Below are positions 14,016 to 22,693 of a stretch of DNA of 44,093 nucleotides, piece after piece. Position 1 is the first letter of the stretch. Each line of letters opens with the position of its first letter. The stretch comes from Bacteroidota bacterium (GTDB lineage: Bacteria; Bacteroidota; Bacteroidia; Chitinophagales; Chitinophagaceae), in NCBI GenBank assembly GCA_013285915.1, contig JABDGS010000022.1, positions 633 through 44,725 on the forward strand, given 5' to 3'. The position numbers and the translations under genes are program-made. Below the pieces are notes generated by a model that was not told the DNA's origin, did not search any database, and saw only the letters and a list, made by a program, of their open reading frames with translations.

Positions 14016-16760
14016 CTACATTTTAGTTTTACTGTCATCAGGTATATCAACATTGGCAGTATTGCTGCTGTTAAATTTATTAAGGCGGAAGTTGAGGCTT
14101 AGCAATAAAAACCTGGAGAGCACATTTGCCCTTGTATCCTGTATGTAATTATCGCTGGTACTGCGCCAAATGCTTACATTCTCATTTAAAAGGTCATAAG
14201 CTTTCAGCTTAACCCAAAAGTCTTTTTTAGCGCCAAAGTATTGCACAATATCTGCATTAAGCATGTTTACCGATGTGTTAAACCCTGCTGCCTGCCCGGT
14301 TGTTTGCCTGTAGTCGTAATCAATATTTATCTCCGTATTGGTTACAGGTATAATGGTTACGTTAGGGCTAACATCAAGGTAGTACGATGTTGTGGTAAGG
14401 TCTGGCTGCAGTGAGTAAGCCGTTGCCTGCCTGCTAAGGCTAAAATCAGTATGAAAATCCATCCATTTAGGTGTATCGTAAGTTAGGCCTAAGTACACTT
14501 TTTCATAATTGCTTTGGTTTACATTCTGGTCGCCGTTTAACAAGTTTATATTACGCCATGCATTGGTATACAGGTTAATATTCCATTTTACTTTGTCTTT
14601 GCCAAAATATATAGGGCTGTAGTAGCTAAACCATGCATTCCAATTGTAAGCTCCGTCGGTGTTGATCGGCTGCGTTATTTGGCTGCCGTTGGTATTATCA
14701 AAAGTGGTGCTATTGGTAATATTGTTTACAATTTGACTAAACCCTGCGTTTGAGTTAAACCCGGTTTGTGTGTGCGAATTGTAATAATTAAAGTTATAGC
14801 GTATGGTATGTACTTCAGCATACTTTAAGCCGGGGTTACCAAGCCTTATGTATAACGGGTTTGTGTTATCAACAATCGGCTGCAATTGGTATGCCTGTGG
14901 TGCCTGCAAGCCGAAAGTGTAGTAAATATTAAAGCGCCTGCCCTTTCCATTTGAGTAAAAGCTAAGGTTTGGTGCCCAGCCGTTATACGATTGCTGGTAC
15001 ATGCTATCTTTACCAACAGGCCTGCTTTGTATTACAGCATTCTGCCAGCGCATACCGGCCCCAAAGCCCGTATTTTTTCCGCCATAGTTGTAATTTAAAG
15101 AAACTGCATTATTGTATGAATAGTTGTTATAGTGGTTGCTTAACGTATCGTTTAAAATGTCATATAGCTGGCTGATGCTGTTAAAATCAAAAACCTGCCG
15201 CGGCGCATCGTTAATTGAATAGTTGTAGTTATAGCTTGCGTTAAACGTGCTTTTTTCACTCAGCGGCTCACTATAGCTAACGGTAGCGCCTACCCTGGTT
15301 GTGCGGCTGGTGTTAAACTGTAATTGGTTGAGCAGCAGCGAATAGGCCGCGCTGTCAACCGGGAAAAAGTAGTTGTCGCTTATATTATATAACTGCGCAC
15401 GGCTTGTATTGATGTTGTTATTAACGTTTATAAATATGTTTCTTCTTGAATTTGCAAAACGATGGTTGTAGCTAATTTGCCCGTTAGCCGAGGGAGAGGT
15501 TGTTGCATTTGAATACAACCTGTTACCATTATTAAACTTGCTGCTGTCCTGCAGGTTGGTATTAAAAAGAGAGGAAGAGTTATAGTCATTCTTATTGTAC
15601 CCCGCAGACTCATTAAACCGCACAAAAGTTAAGGTGTCCGGCCGGTACTCAAAATACAATCCTGTATAAAGGTTGTTGCTTACAGATGTGCTGTTATTAT
15701 TTTCGCTATAAAATGTAGACGAGTCAGTAAAAATGTTTTGCCTGTGTATGTCCTGCGTGCGCGCAACTTTGTTTCGTTCATAACCCGCCCATGCGCTAAA
15801 ATCAAAATTTTTACCGTATTTATCAGCATAGTTTATTTTAAGCTGCTTATTGTCAAGCAAACCATTCCAGTTATCATAGCTTGCGTCGTCGCTGCCGCTG
15901 TTATTATTATCGTTACGGCCGGTGTTATTGGCGCCCGCTATTATAGATATCTTTTTATCGTTGTTAAAAAAATTTGTATTGGCTTTAGCCTCGTAACGGT
16001 TATCTGTACCAAAACCCGCATAGTCCTTACCAAATACACCTCTTTTGCTGTTCTTTTTTAAAGTAACGTTTATTATCCTTTCATGCACCCCATCTTCCAC
16101 TTTAGTTGCAAGCGCCTGGTCGCTTCGTTTATCAATTATTTGTATCTTATCAATAACATCTGCCGGAAAATTTTGCGTTACCGATTTTATGTCTGTACCA
16201 AAAAAAGGCTTGCCATCAACATATATTTGTGTTACAGTTTCACCCTGCGCTTTTACGCCGCCATTTTTATCAACCTCAACTCCAGGCATTTTTTTAAGAA
16301 TGTCTTCAACGCTTCCATTTTTTCTCACCCTGAAGGTAGCAGCGCTAAATTCAGTTGTGTCATTCTTAATAACAACAGTGGCCCTTTTTGCCGAAATAAC
16401 TACCCCGCCAAGTGCACCGTAAGAGGGCTGCAGAAACACTGAATCAAGCTGCAGTTTACCGGTATGCGGCAACACTATATTTTTATTTAGCAACTGGTAG
16501 CTAAGCGATTGCACCTGCAAAATATATTGCCCGGCGGCAAGGCCATCAAAAGCAAAATTACCCGAGCTGTCTGCTAATGCTGAACGCTTTATTGCCGAAT
16601 CTTTACCAAGCAGGTTTACTGTTGCCTGCGCCACAATATCCTTGTTTGACGATGAAAATATTCTTCCTGAAATTTTGCCTGTTTGGGCCTGGGCAACCAA
16701 CGCAAAAAAGGTTGCAAAAAATGGTATGAAAATGCGTTTTAGCAATACCTCATTTTTCAT
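14016..16760 (-). CDS. TonB-dependent-receptor-like outer membrane beta-barrel protein
   Basis: 914 aa. Signal peptide to about residue 25 (ending LVAQAQ), a CarboxypepD_reg-like beta-sandwich (GKISGRIFSSSNKDIVAQATV...GLAAGQYILQV), then a plug domain (VRKNGSVEDILKKMPGVEVDKNG, YVDGKPFFG) and a long Asn/Tyr/Ser-rich barrel of the OMP_b-brl family. Such proteins occur in Bacteroidota as transport or surface proteins without a known ligand. No SusD partner is adjacent, so a glycan-uptake role is not supported. The upstream 183-nt gap carries the terminator of the preceding NIPSNAP gene and an imperfect palindrome. Confidence 0.9.
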   Translation of the reverse strand: MKNEVLLKRIFIPFFATFFALVAQAQTGKISGRIFSSSNKDIVAQATVNLLGKDSAIKRSALADSSGNFAFDGLAAGQYILQVQSLSYQLLNKNIVLPHTGKLQLDSVFLQPSYGALGGVVISAKRATVVIKNDTTEFSAATFRVRKNGSVEDILKKMPGVEVDKNGGVKAQGETVTQIYVDGKPFFGTDIKSVTQNFPADVIDKIQIIDKRSDQALATKVEDGVHERIINVTLKKNSKRGVFGKDYAGFGTDNRYEAKANTNFFNNDKKISIIAGANNTGRNDNNNSGSDDASYDNWNGLLDNKQLKINYADKYGKNFDFSAWAGYERNKVARTQDIHRQNIFTDSSTFYSENNNSTSVSNNLYTGLYFEYRPDTLTFVRFNESAGYNKNDYNSSSLFNTNLQDSSKFNNGNRLYSNATTSPSANGQISYNHRFANSRRNIFINVNNNINTSRAQLYNISDNYFFPVDSAAYSLLLNQLQFNTSRTTRVGATVSYSEPLSEKSTFNASYNYNYSINDAPRQVFDFNSISQLYDILNDTLSNHYNNYSYNNAVSLNYNYGGKNTGFGAGMRWQNAVIQSRPVGKDSMYQQSYNGWAPNLSFYSNGKGRRFNIYYTFGLQAPQAYQLQPIVDNTNPLYIRLGNPGLKYAEVHTIRYNFNYYNSHTQTGFNSNAGFSQIVNNITNSTTFDNTNGSQITQPINTDGAYNWNAWFSYYSPIYFGKDKVKWNINLYTNAWRNINLLNGDQNVNQSNYEKVYLGLTYDTPKWMDFHTDFSLSRQATAYSLQPDLTTTSYYLDVSPNVTIIPVTNTEINIDYDYRQTTGQAAGFNTSVNMLNADIVQYFGAKKDFWVKLKAYDLLNENVSIWRSTSDNYIQDTRANVLSRFLLLSLNFRLNKFNSSNTANVDIPDDSKTKM

Positions 16761-16891
16761 GCATGCAAATTATTAAAGCTTATTATAATAATCCCGTATT
16801 CTACCGACTAAAAGCAATGTCCCGCCTTAAGTAACACTTTCTTCCCAAACTAATAAGTGTTAGCGTTACACTAATTATAGCGGGCAAATAA

Positions 16892-16920
16892 AAAAGTGAC
16901 TGCAAAGTACAATCACTTTT
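16892..16920 (-). terminator. Hairpin after the NIPSNAP gene
   Basis: AAAAGTGA (16892-16899) and TCACTTTT (16913-16920) pair over 8 bp around a 13-nt loop. In the minus direction this follows the NIPSNAP stop and is trailed by a T-rich stretch. Confidence 0.55.
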
Positions 16921-16943
16921 ATTGCCAAAAAACTATGATAAAG

Positions 16944-17735
16944 TTAAAAGTCAGAATAGTCTGTCGGGCGCAAAAACATAATAACCGCTTTTGAAACATT
17001 ATGCTGGTACTCAGGCTTCGCTACCAGTGTTTTCCATTCCGCATCATTACCAAACGTCTCCCAATGCTTGTCCCTGTCGGCTTTATTATTAAAGGTGGTC
17101 ATATACATAAGGTTTGGCATGTGGCTGCCGGCAATAACCTCGCTGTAAAAAACAGCGTTAAAGCCAAGCCGCTTAAATAGGCCAACCTCGTTGCCTTTGT
17201 TAAACATTTGCACCTTATTTTGGTACAGTTTTTCTGTCGGGCCTTCGTAACTGCGTAGCTCGTAAACACGGTCTGCTTTTGCTGCGCTAAGCTGGGGTAC
17301 CAATGGAGCCGGTGCTTCTTCAAAGGCTTTTAAAATTATTGACTCTACCCGCTTGTACGGCAGATCATTGTAGGCAGCATTTATATAGTCCTTACCATCA
17401 GCCTGGTATTGGTTATCGCCCGCCAGTTTTGCGTCAAGCCCTTCAAACTGTTTCCATGATGCATAGGGTATAAAAACATACACCAATTGTTCAGAGTCTT
17501 TATCAATAGCTTTAAACACGCCAACATTGGCTATACCCTGCCGGTGCAGCGCAGGTACATAAGCATTTTTTAAAAAAGCATCAAGCCTGGTTTCCTGTGC
17601 CTGTGTATTAAGATGGTATATTTTTAATTGGTAATAATTCCTGTTGTCTTTCTTGCAAAATGCGTTGATGGTAAACATTAAGAAGATAGACAGGAAAAGC
17701 GTGCGCGGAAATTTTTGTTGAAAAGCGTTTGTCAT
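16944..17735 (-). CDS. NIPSNAP family protein, exported
   Basis: 263 aa with an N-terminal signal peptide (about residues 9-28, FPRTLFLSIFLMFTINAFC). Two NIPSNAP/dimeric alpha-beta-barrel repeats follow: YYQLKIYHLNTQAQETRLDAFLKNAYVPALHRQGI and VYELRSYEGPTEKLYQNKVQMFNKGNEVGLFKRLGF, the second ending in the usual MPNLMYMTTFNNKADRDKHWETF. The family is common in Bacteroidota with no firm function. It is divergent from an HxlR regulator (196 nt apart), which may control it. Confidence 0.9.
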   Translation of the reverse strand: MTNAFQQKFPRTLFLSIFLMFTINAFCKKDNRNYYQLKIYHLNTQAQETRLDAFLKNAYVPALHRQGIANVGVFKAIDKDSEQLVYVFIPYASWKQFEGLDAKLAGDNQYQADGKDYINAAYNDLPYKRVESIILKAFEEAPAPLVPQLSAAKADRVYELRSYEGPTEKLYQNKVQMFNKGNEVGLFKRLGFNAVFYSEVIAGSHMPNLMYMTTFNNKADRDKHWETFGNDAEWKTLVAKPEYQHNVSKAVIMFLRPTDYSDF

Positions 17736-17930
17736 AAAAACATCTAATTAGGTTAAAAAAATATGTGTTAAATCAAATTAAATCCCTGCCTGCAAAGCCG
17801 GTAATTTTGCCAAAGCGTAAATTTTACGTATTGTAACGTGTTATTTGCCGAAATATACACAAAAGAAATATTTATTTTGTTATAAAGAAATAACTTAGTG
17901 TTTTTTATGGCTCTTATAAAAAAATGAGTG

Positions 17931-18311
17931 ATGGCTGAAAGAAAACTTACCTCAACCAATTTTCGCAACCAGTCTTTCCTGGAAGAGAAATGTTCGTTGA
18001 ATGAATTGTTAGACCTCGTTAGCAAAAGATGGGTTTGTGAAGTGTTGTTTTCAATTGAAGAAGGCAGCAAACGTTTTAAAACTATTAAAGAAGAGCTGAC
18101 CTTTATCAGCGATACTATTCTGTCAGACAGGCTTAAACTGCTGGAAAGATACGGCTTTATTGACAGGGCCTATTTTGACGAAGTGCCACCGCGTGTTGAA
18201 TATTCCATTACTGAAAAGGGCATTGAACTTTCAAGCATGCTTGACGAGTTATGCAAGTTTAGCGAGACAATATTTGAAATGCACGGCGCAGAAGAAGTTA
18301 AACAGGCATAA
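17931..18311 (+). CDS. HxlR family transcriptional regulator
   Basis: About 126 aa winged-helix protein. Diagnostic: CSLNELLDLVSKRWVCEVLFSI, then SKRFKTIKEEL, ISDTILSDRLKLLERYGFIDR and PPRVEYSITEKGIEL. The conserved Cys at the domain start is the usual redox- or electrophile-responsive position. A GTG codon immediately precedes the ATG; the ATG is preferred. It diverges from the NIPSNAP gene, so the 17736-17930 gap probably holds its operator. The nonamer AAAGAAATA occurs there twice, around 17861-17895. The stop abuts the stop of the convergent IPExxxVDY gene. Confidence 0.92.
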   Translation: MAERKLTSTNFRNQSFLEEKCSLNELLDLVSKRWVCEVLFSIEEGSKRFKTIKEELTFISDTILSDRLKLLERYGFIDRAYFDEVPPRVEYSITEKGIELSSMLDELCKFSETIFEMHGAEEVKQA

Positions 18312-18749
18312 TTACAGCACAAGGTTACCTTTATTTTTTATTTGCTCGTTGGTAAGTTCAACTACCAGTTGCACCCCTGTAATGTTTTTTAGCGATTGAA
18401 TTACCTGCTGGCATTGTTCTTCCTCTACAAACTCCCCTTTCATAAGCCACAAAAAATCAATATGCCTGAACTCAGGCAGTAAAAATTCACCCTCGTAATG
18501 ATTGTGATAAATGTATTGGTGTAAAAAGCCGGGTGGCTCATGATAGTGGTATACCGGAAAAAAATACTTGCGGCCTTTTTTCCGCAGCTCAATTTCAATA
18601 TCGGCATCCAGGCGAAAATTATAACCGAGTGTATTATTAACCTGCCAGCAAAAGCGGTAATTTTTTGCTGACACAACTATGCCCAACAACCTTGTGTCAG
18701 TAAAAAAATCATCGGTTATGTCGTCAATATCAAGCGTTAGTTTTTTCAA
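18312..18749 (-). CDS. IPExxxVDY family protein
   Basis: 145-aa member of a Bacteroidota-restricted family of unknown function. The signature segment appears as LPEFRHIDFLWLMKG (I/L-P-E-x-x-x-I-D-F). The N-terminal LDIDDITDDFFTDTRLLGIVVSAKNYRFCWQVN also fits. No ATG is available: the frame opens with TTG at 18749 (MKKLTLDIDD), 5 nt after the stop of the M28 peptidase, implying an operon and translational coupling. An in-frame ATT is the only other nearby candidate before an upstream stop. Confidence 0.8.
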   Translation of the reverse strand: MKKLTLDIDDITDDFFTDTRLLGIVVSAKNYRFCWQVNNTLGYNFRLDADIEIELRKKGRKYFFPVYHYHEPPGFLHQYIYHNHYEGEFLLPEFRHIDFLWLMKGEFVEEEQCQQVIQSLKNITGVQLVVELTNEQIKNKGNLVL

Positions 18750-18754
18750 GCGGT

Positions 18755-20398
18755 TTAAAATTGCACATCAAATGTTTTTTCGGCATCACCCCGTTTTATA
18801 CGTAATGTTGTTTTGTCGCCTTTTTTAAAGTGCTGCAGGGCTGTCATATAGGTCATAACATCAACAAACTTATAATCACCTAATTGCAGTAATACATCGC
18901 CTGCCTGTAAACCAATGCGCTCGGCCAGCTTACCTTTACTAACTGCATCAATACGCATGCCCGTGCCGCTGTAAGCATAATCCGGTACAACACCCAGGGT
19001 AACCGGCAGAGACATGTTGCGCGCTTCCTGGTCGCGTGTTTTTGTAAACGCAAGCTTACCCTTATCGTTTGTTGCCTCAATTATGTGGTCAATATATTTT
19101 ACAATTTCAAGTTCGCCGTCGTAGTTTATTTTATCCCAGTCGTCTGTAGCCTTATGATAGTCTGGATGGCTGTTGGTAAAAAAGAAAAGAACAGGTATAT
19201 CTTTCCTGTAAAACGATGCATGGTCGCTTGGCCCGCTGCCGCTGCTGTCAAGCTTTACAACAAGGTTGGCATCAGTTGTTGTACTGAAAACATTGCCCCA
19301 CACAGGCGAGGTGCCATAACCGCCGATGGTAAGCTTACGTGATGAATCGTACCTGCCCACCATATCCATATTTACCATATAGTTGGGGATGATGTTTTTG
19401 GATGGATGTTCAAGCCAGTATTTTGATCCAAACAACCCCAATTCTTCCCCTGAAAAAGCAATAAAAAGATAATTGTTATTATGTGCGCCGGTGGTTTGCA
19501 GCAGCCTGCCCAGTTCAATTAAGGCAGCCGTGCCGCTGGCGTTATCATCTGCGCCATTATGTATTTGGCCCTGCCCGTCAAGGCTGTTGCCATCTTCACC
19601 ATAACCCAGGTGGTCAAAATGTGCGCCTAATATAACTGTGTTTGGAGCGTTGAAATTTAAATAACCAATTACATTTTTCGCTGTTCGTCTTTTGGGCGAA
19701 ATATCAACCGCCAGTTTAATATCATAGGTAGCAGATGCATCGGCAAAATATTTCTTCATGCCATCAGGCGTTATATAAATAATAGGTATGCCGCAAAGCC
19801 CGGATGTGTCGTTTTTATTAAACTGTATATTATCCACCGTAGCAGAATGGTTGATAATTACAAGAGCGGTTGCGCCTTTTTCCATATCGCGCTTTGCTTC
19901 CTTTTTTATGGCATCGTCAATATCAAAATGCGGGTTGCTTTTATTATCATCCAATACTTCCTTCACATCATAAAACCACGGGCCACCCTTTTCTCTCAGG
20001 TCCATGGACGCAGAACCGTTTATCGCAACATTTTTTGAGTACGCCAGCGGGTAGTAGTCAGCTTTTATTTCAAGTGCCTGCCCGTTAATTGTACAGCTAT
20101 TTTTGCCATCAGTAAACTGTTTGCCTTCATTAATATCAAACTGCTGTATATAGCCATCGGTACCGGCAGGTATTAGTCCGTCTTTTTTAAACTGGTCAGC
20201 TATGTAACGCATGGCCTTCAATTCACCAGGCGTACCGGCCCTCCTACCTTCAAGGCTGTCACTTGCCAGGTACATTACATGCGCTTTAAGGTTAGCAAGG
20301 GTTTCTTTATCGGCCTTCTCCTGTGCCTTGCGCTGTTTTTTGGTTTGCGCAAAAGCTAAAGCAGGTACCAGCACAAGAATAAACAGCAATTTCTTCAT
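18755..20398 (-). CDS. M28-family zinc aminopeptidase with C-terminal PDZ domain
   Basis: 547 aa from ATG 20398. Signal peptide (MKKLLFILVLVPALAFAQ) indicates export. Zinc-ligand motifs are in order: GAHFDHLGYG, NGADDNASGTAAL, SGEELGLFGSKYW (Glu-Glu), MDMVGR and SDHASF. A PDZ domain follows (IDAVSKGKLAERIGLQAGDVLLQLGD, LRIKRG). A PA-like insert lies between the N-terminal helix and the catalytic core. A TTG codon nine codons upstream (20425) is excluded because it falls in a perfect -7 promoter element. It precedes the IPExxxVDY gene by 5 nt. Confidence 0.93.
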   Translation of the reverse strand: MKKLLFILVLVPALAFAQTKKQRKAQEKADKETLANLKAHVMYLASDSLEGRRAGTPGELKAMRYIADQFKKDGLIPAGTDGYIQQFDINEGKQFTDGKNSCTINGQALEIKADYYPLAYSKNVAINGSASMDLREKGGPWFYDVKEVLDDNKSNPHFDIDDAIKKEAKRDMEKGATALVIINHSATVDNIQFNKNDTSGLCGIPIIYITPDGMKKYFADASATYDIKLAVDISPKRRTAKNVIGYLNFNAPNTVILGAHFDHLGYGEDGNSLDGQGQIHNGADDNASGTAALIELGRLLQTTGAHNNNYLFIAFSGEELGLFGSKYWLEHPSKNIIPNYMVNMDMVGRYDSSRKLTIGGYGTSPVWGNVFSTTTDANLVVKLDSSGSGPSDHASFYRKDIPVLFFFTNSHPDYHKATDDWDKINYDGELEIVKYIDHIIEATNDKGKLAFTKTRDQEARNMSLPVTLGVVPDYAYSGTGMRIDAVSKGKLAERIGLQAGDVLLQLGDYKFVDVMTYMTALQHFKKGDKTTLRIKRGDAEKTFDVQF

Positions 20399-20424
20399 AG
20401 TTACCCCGTTAAGTGTTTGTGGCA

Positions 20425-20432
20425 CAAAGGTA
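20425..20432 (-). promoter_or_regulatory. -7 element of the M28 peptidase gene
   Basis: TACCTTTG on the minus strand is an exact TAnnTTTG match. Transcription would begin about 20 nt before the ATG at 20398, supporting that start. Confidence 0.6.
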
Positions 20433-20535
20433 GTATCATAACAGCATCCCTTTCATATACTTATGCCTTCAAAAACAATAATTTTCAGCAAAGTTAAAAC
20501 AGGGCAGCGTTTCCCGATGTCGTAATACAATCTGG

Positions 20536-22689
20536 TTGCCTAAGCTTACTTTTGCCGCCTTAATTAACTATTTGCCCGTATCAAATACTCATATTGCTTT
20601 AGTAGGTAACCCAAACAGTGGCAAAACATCCCTGTTTAACGCCCTTACCGGGCTAAACCAAAAAGTAGGCAATTTTCCGGGTGTAACTGTTGATAAAAAA
20701 ACAGGCAACTGCCAGATAGATGAAAAGCTGTCATCGGTTATTATCGATCTTCCCGGTACTTACAGCCTTTACCCGCGCCGTGCTGATGAATGGGTAGCCT
20801 ATAAAGTAATGATGGGGGCAGATAAAGATGTGCACCCTGAAATAATTTTATTGGTTGCCGATGCAAGCAATCTTAAACGTAACCTGCTTTTTTGCAGCCA
20901 GGTTATTGATCTGAAGTACCCGGTGGTGATAGCCCTTACTATGATGGATATTGCCCGTAACAAAGGCATTGAAATTGATATTGCCGGTCTTGAAAGAGAA
21001 CTGGGAGTACCAGTAGTGGCTGTAAACCCCCGGAAGAATAAAGGGTTACCCCAATTAAAAAAGGTACTGGCACAAACAGCAAGGCAGCAATATACAACAT
21101 CAATAAGAGATTTTATACCTAATAAAGAGCTTGCGCCAAAAGCTATTGACGACGTAAAGGCGCTCTATCCCCGGTTGAGTGATTATGCGGCGGTGCATTA
21201 CCTGATAAACCACGAGAATTTTCCGTTAACAGCAGATAAGCAGCAGGCTATTGAACATATTGAAGTAAAAAACACGTTTAACCCCACCAAAACGCAGGCA
21301 GAAGAAATAATGCAGCGTTACACGCGTATACGGCAGGTAATGAAGCAAAATGTGGTTGAGCCCGACCCGCTGCAACGAAAGCTGTTTACCGAAAGCCTTG
21401 ATAATATTTTATTGCACCGCGTGTGGGGATATTTGATACTGCTGGTGGTATTGTTCCTGCTTTTTCAGAGTATATTCTGGCTGGCGCAATATCCCATGAA
21501 TGGCATTGACTGGAGTTTTTCATTAATACGCGGCTGGCTTGGCAACAGTTTACCGGTTGCGTGGTGGAGCAACCTTTTGGTAAACGGGTTACTGGCTGGG
21601 CTTAACGGCATACTGGTTTTTGTGCCGCAAATAATGATCTTATTTGGATTGATAACCTTGCTGGAAGACAGCGGCTATATGGCCCGTATAAGCTTTTTAA
21701 GCGATAAGCTAATGCGTAAAGTGGGCCTTAACGGCAAAAGCGTTATGCCTATGATAAGCGGGTTTGCCTGCGCTGTACCGGCAATAATGAGTACCCGCAA
21801 TATTGAAAATAAAAAGGAACGACTGCTTACAATACTTGTTACGCCGCTTATGAGCTGCAGTGCGCGGTTACCGGTATTTACCATATTGATTGCATTAGTG
21901 GTGCCGGGTAAATATTATTTAGGATTTTTAAGCCTGCAGGGTTTGGTTATGATGGGTTTATACCTGCTGGGCGTTGTAATGGCGCTTGTGGTAAGCACAG
22001 TTTTAAAGTATGTGGTAAAATTGAAAGAGAAAAGCTTTTTTATACTGGAGTTGCCTGATTACCGCAGCCCGCGCTGGAAGAATGTGGGTATAACCATGGT
22101 GCAAAAGGCAAAAATATTTTTATACGATGCGGGCCGCATAATAATGCTTATCAGCTTGTTACTATGGTTTTTAAGCAGCTACGGGCCGCCGGGCAGAATG
22201 GCTGCCGTTGATAACAAGTATGAACTTGCCAAGCAGCAGGCCAGCCCCGAAAAGAAGGCAGAACTGGATAAAGAACTTAAAAGCGTGCACCTGCAAAACA
22301 GCTTTGCGGGTATATTGGGTAAAGGTATTGAGCCTGTTATAAAGCCGCTCGGCTACGACTGGAAGATTGGCATTGCACTTATTACCAGCTTTGCCGCCAG
22401 GGAAGTGTTTGTGGGCACCATGTCAACCTTGTACAGTGTTGAAGAAGACGATAACAGCACGTTGCAGCAAAAAATGAACAGCGCCACGCGTGAGGACGGC
22501 ACGAAAGTATATACGCTTGCTACCGCTGTAAGCCTTATGATATTTTACCTGCTTGCTATGCAGTGCATGAGCACACTTGCCGTTGTAAAACGCGAAACCC
22601 GCACCTGGAAATGGCCAGCGGTGCAATTGGCCTACATGACTGGGTTGGCTTATATTATGAGTTTTATTGCGTACCATTTATTGAGATAA
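20536..22689 (+). CDS. feoB: Ferrous iron transport protein B
   Basis: Up to 717 aa. GTPase-coupled Fe(II) transporter of the inner membrane. G1 is GNPNSGKT (24-31) and G3 is DLPG (70-73). The position of G4 (normally NxxD) reads TMMD (134-137). The membrane part carries the Gate motifs (LLEDSGYMARISFLSDKLMRKVGLNGKSVMPMISGFACAVPAIMSTR, TPLMSCSARLPVF) and a C-terminal FAAREVFVGTMSTLY. No FeoA precedes it. The nominal start is TTG 20536, but a perfect -7 element (20547-20554) lies inside that leader. TTG 20572 (LPVSNTHIALVG) is a better start and gives 705 aa. No Fur-like box was seen. Confidence 0.94.
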   Translation: MPKLTFAALINYLPVSNTHIALVGNPNSGKTSLFNALTGLNQKVGNFPGVTVDKKTGNCQIDEKLSSVIIDLPGTYSLYPRRADEWVAYKVMMGADKDVHPEIILLVADASNLKRNLLFCSQVIDLKYPVVIALTMMDIARNKGIEIDIAGLERELGVPVVAVNPRKNKGLPQLKKVLAQTARQQYTTSIRDFIPNKELAPKAIDDVKALYPRLSDYAAVHYLINHENFPLTADKQQAIEHIEVKNTFNPTKTQAEEIMQRYTRIRQVMKQNVVEPDPLQRKLFTESLDNILLHRVWGYLILLVVLFLLFQSIFWLAQYPMNGIDWSFSLIRGWLGNSLPVAWWSNLLVNGLLAGLNGILVFVPQIMILFGLITLLEDSGYMARISFLSDKLMRKVGLNGKSVMPMISGFACAVPAIMSTRNIENKKERLLTILVTPLMSCSARLPVFTILIALVVPGKYYLGFLSLQGLVMMGLYLLGVVMALVVSTVLKYVVKLKEKSFFILELPDYRSPRWKNVGITMVQKAKIFLYDAGRIIMLISLLLWFLSSYGPPGRMAAVDNKYELAKQQASPEKKAELDKELKSVHLQNSFAGILGKGIEPVIKPLGYDWKIGIALITSFAAREVFVGTMSTLYSVEEDDNSTLQQKMNSATREDGTKVYTLATAVSLMIFYLLAMQCMSTLAVVKRETRTWKWPAVQLAYMTGLAYIMSFIAYHLLR
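20547..20554 (+). promoter_or_regulatory. -7 element inside the nominal feoB N-terminus
   Basis: TACTTTTG matches TAnnTTTG exactly. A transcript starting about 7 nt downstream would exclude the TTG at 20536 and leave a very short leader before TTG 20572. No clear -33 element was found. Confidence 0.45.
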
Positions 22690-22693
22690 TAAT

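Noticed and set aside
14016-16760. SusC-type glycan importer assignment for the outer-membrane barrel
   Set aside because: No adjacent susD, and the barrel is of the OMP_b-brl type rather than a long SusC-like receptor.
16845-16875. AGTGTTAGCGTTACACT imperfect palindrome upstream of the outer-membrane protein
   Set aside because: Only the outer five bases on each side match, and no second site was found; recorded but not called as an operator.
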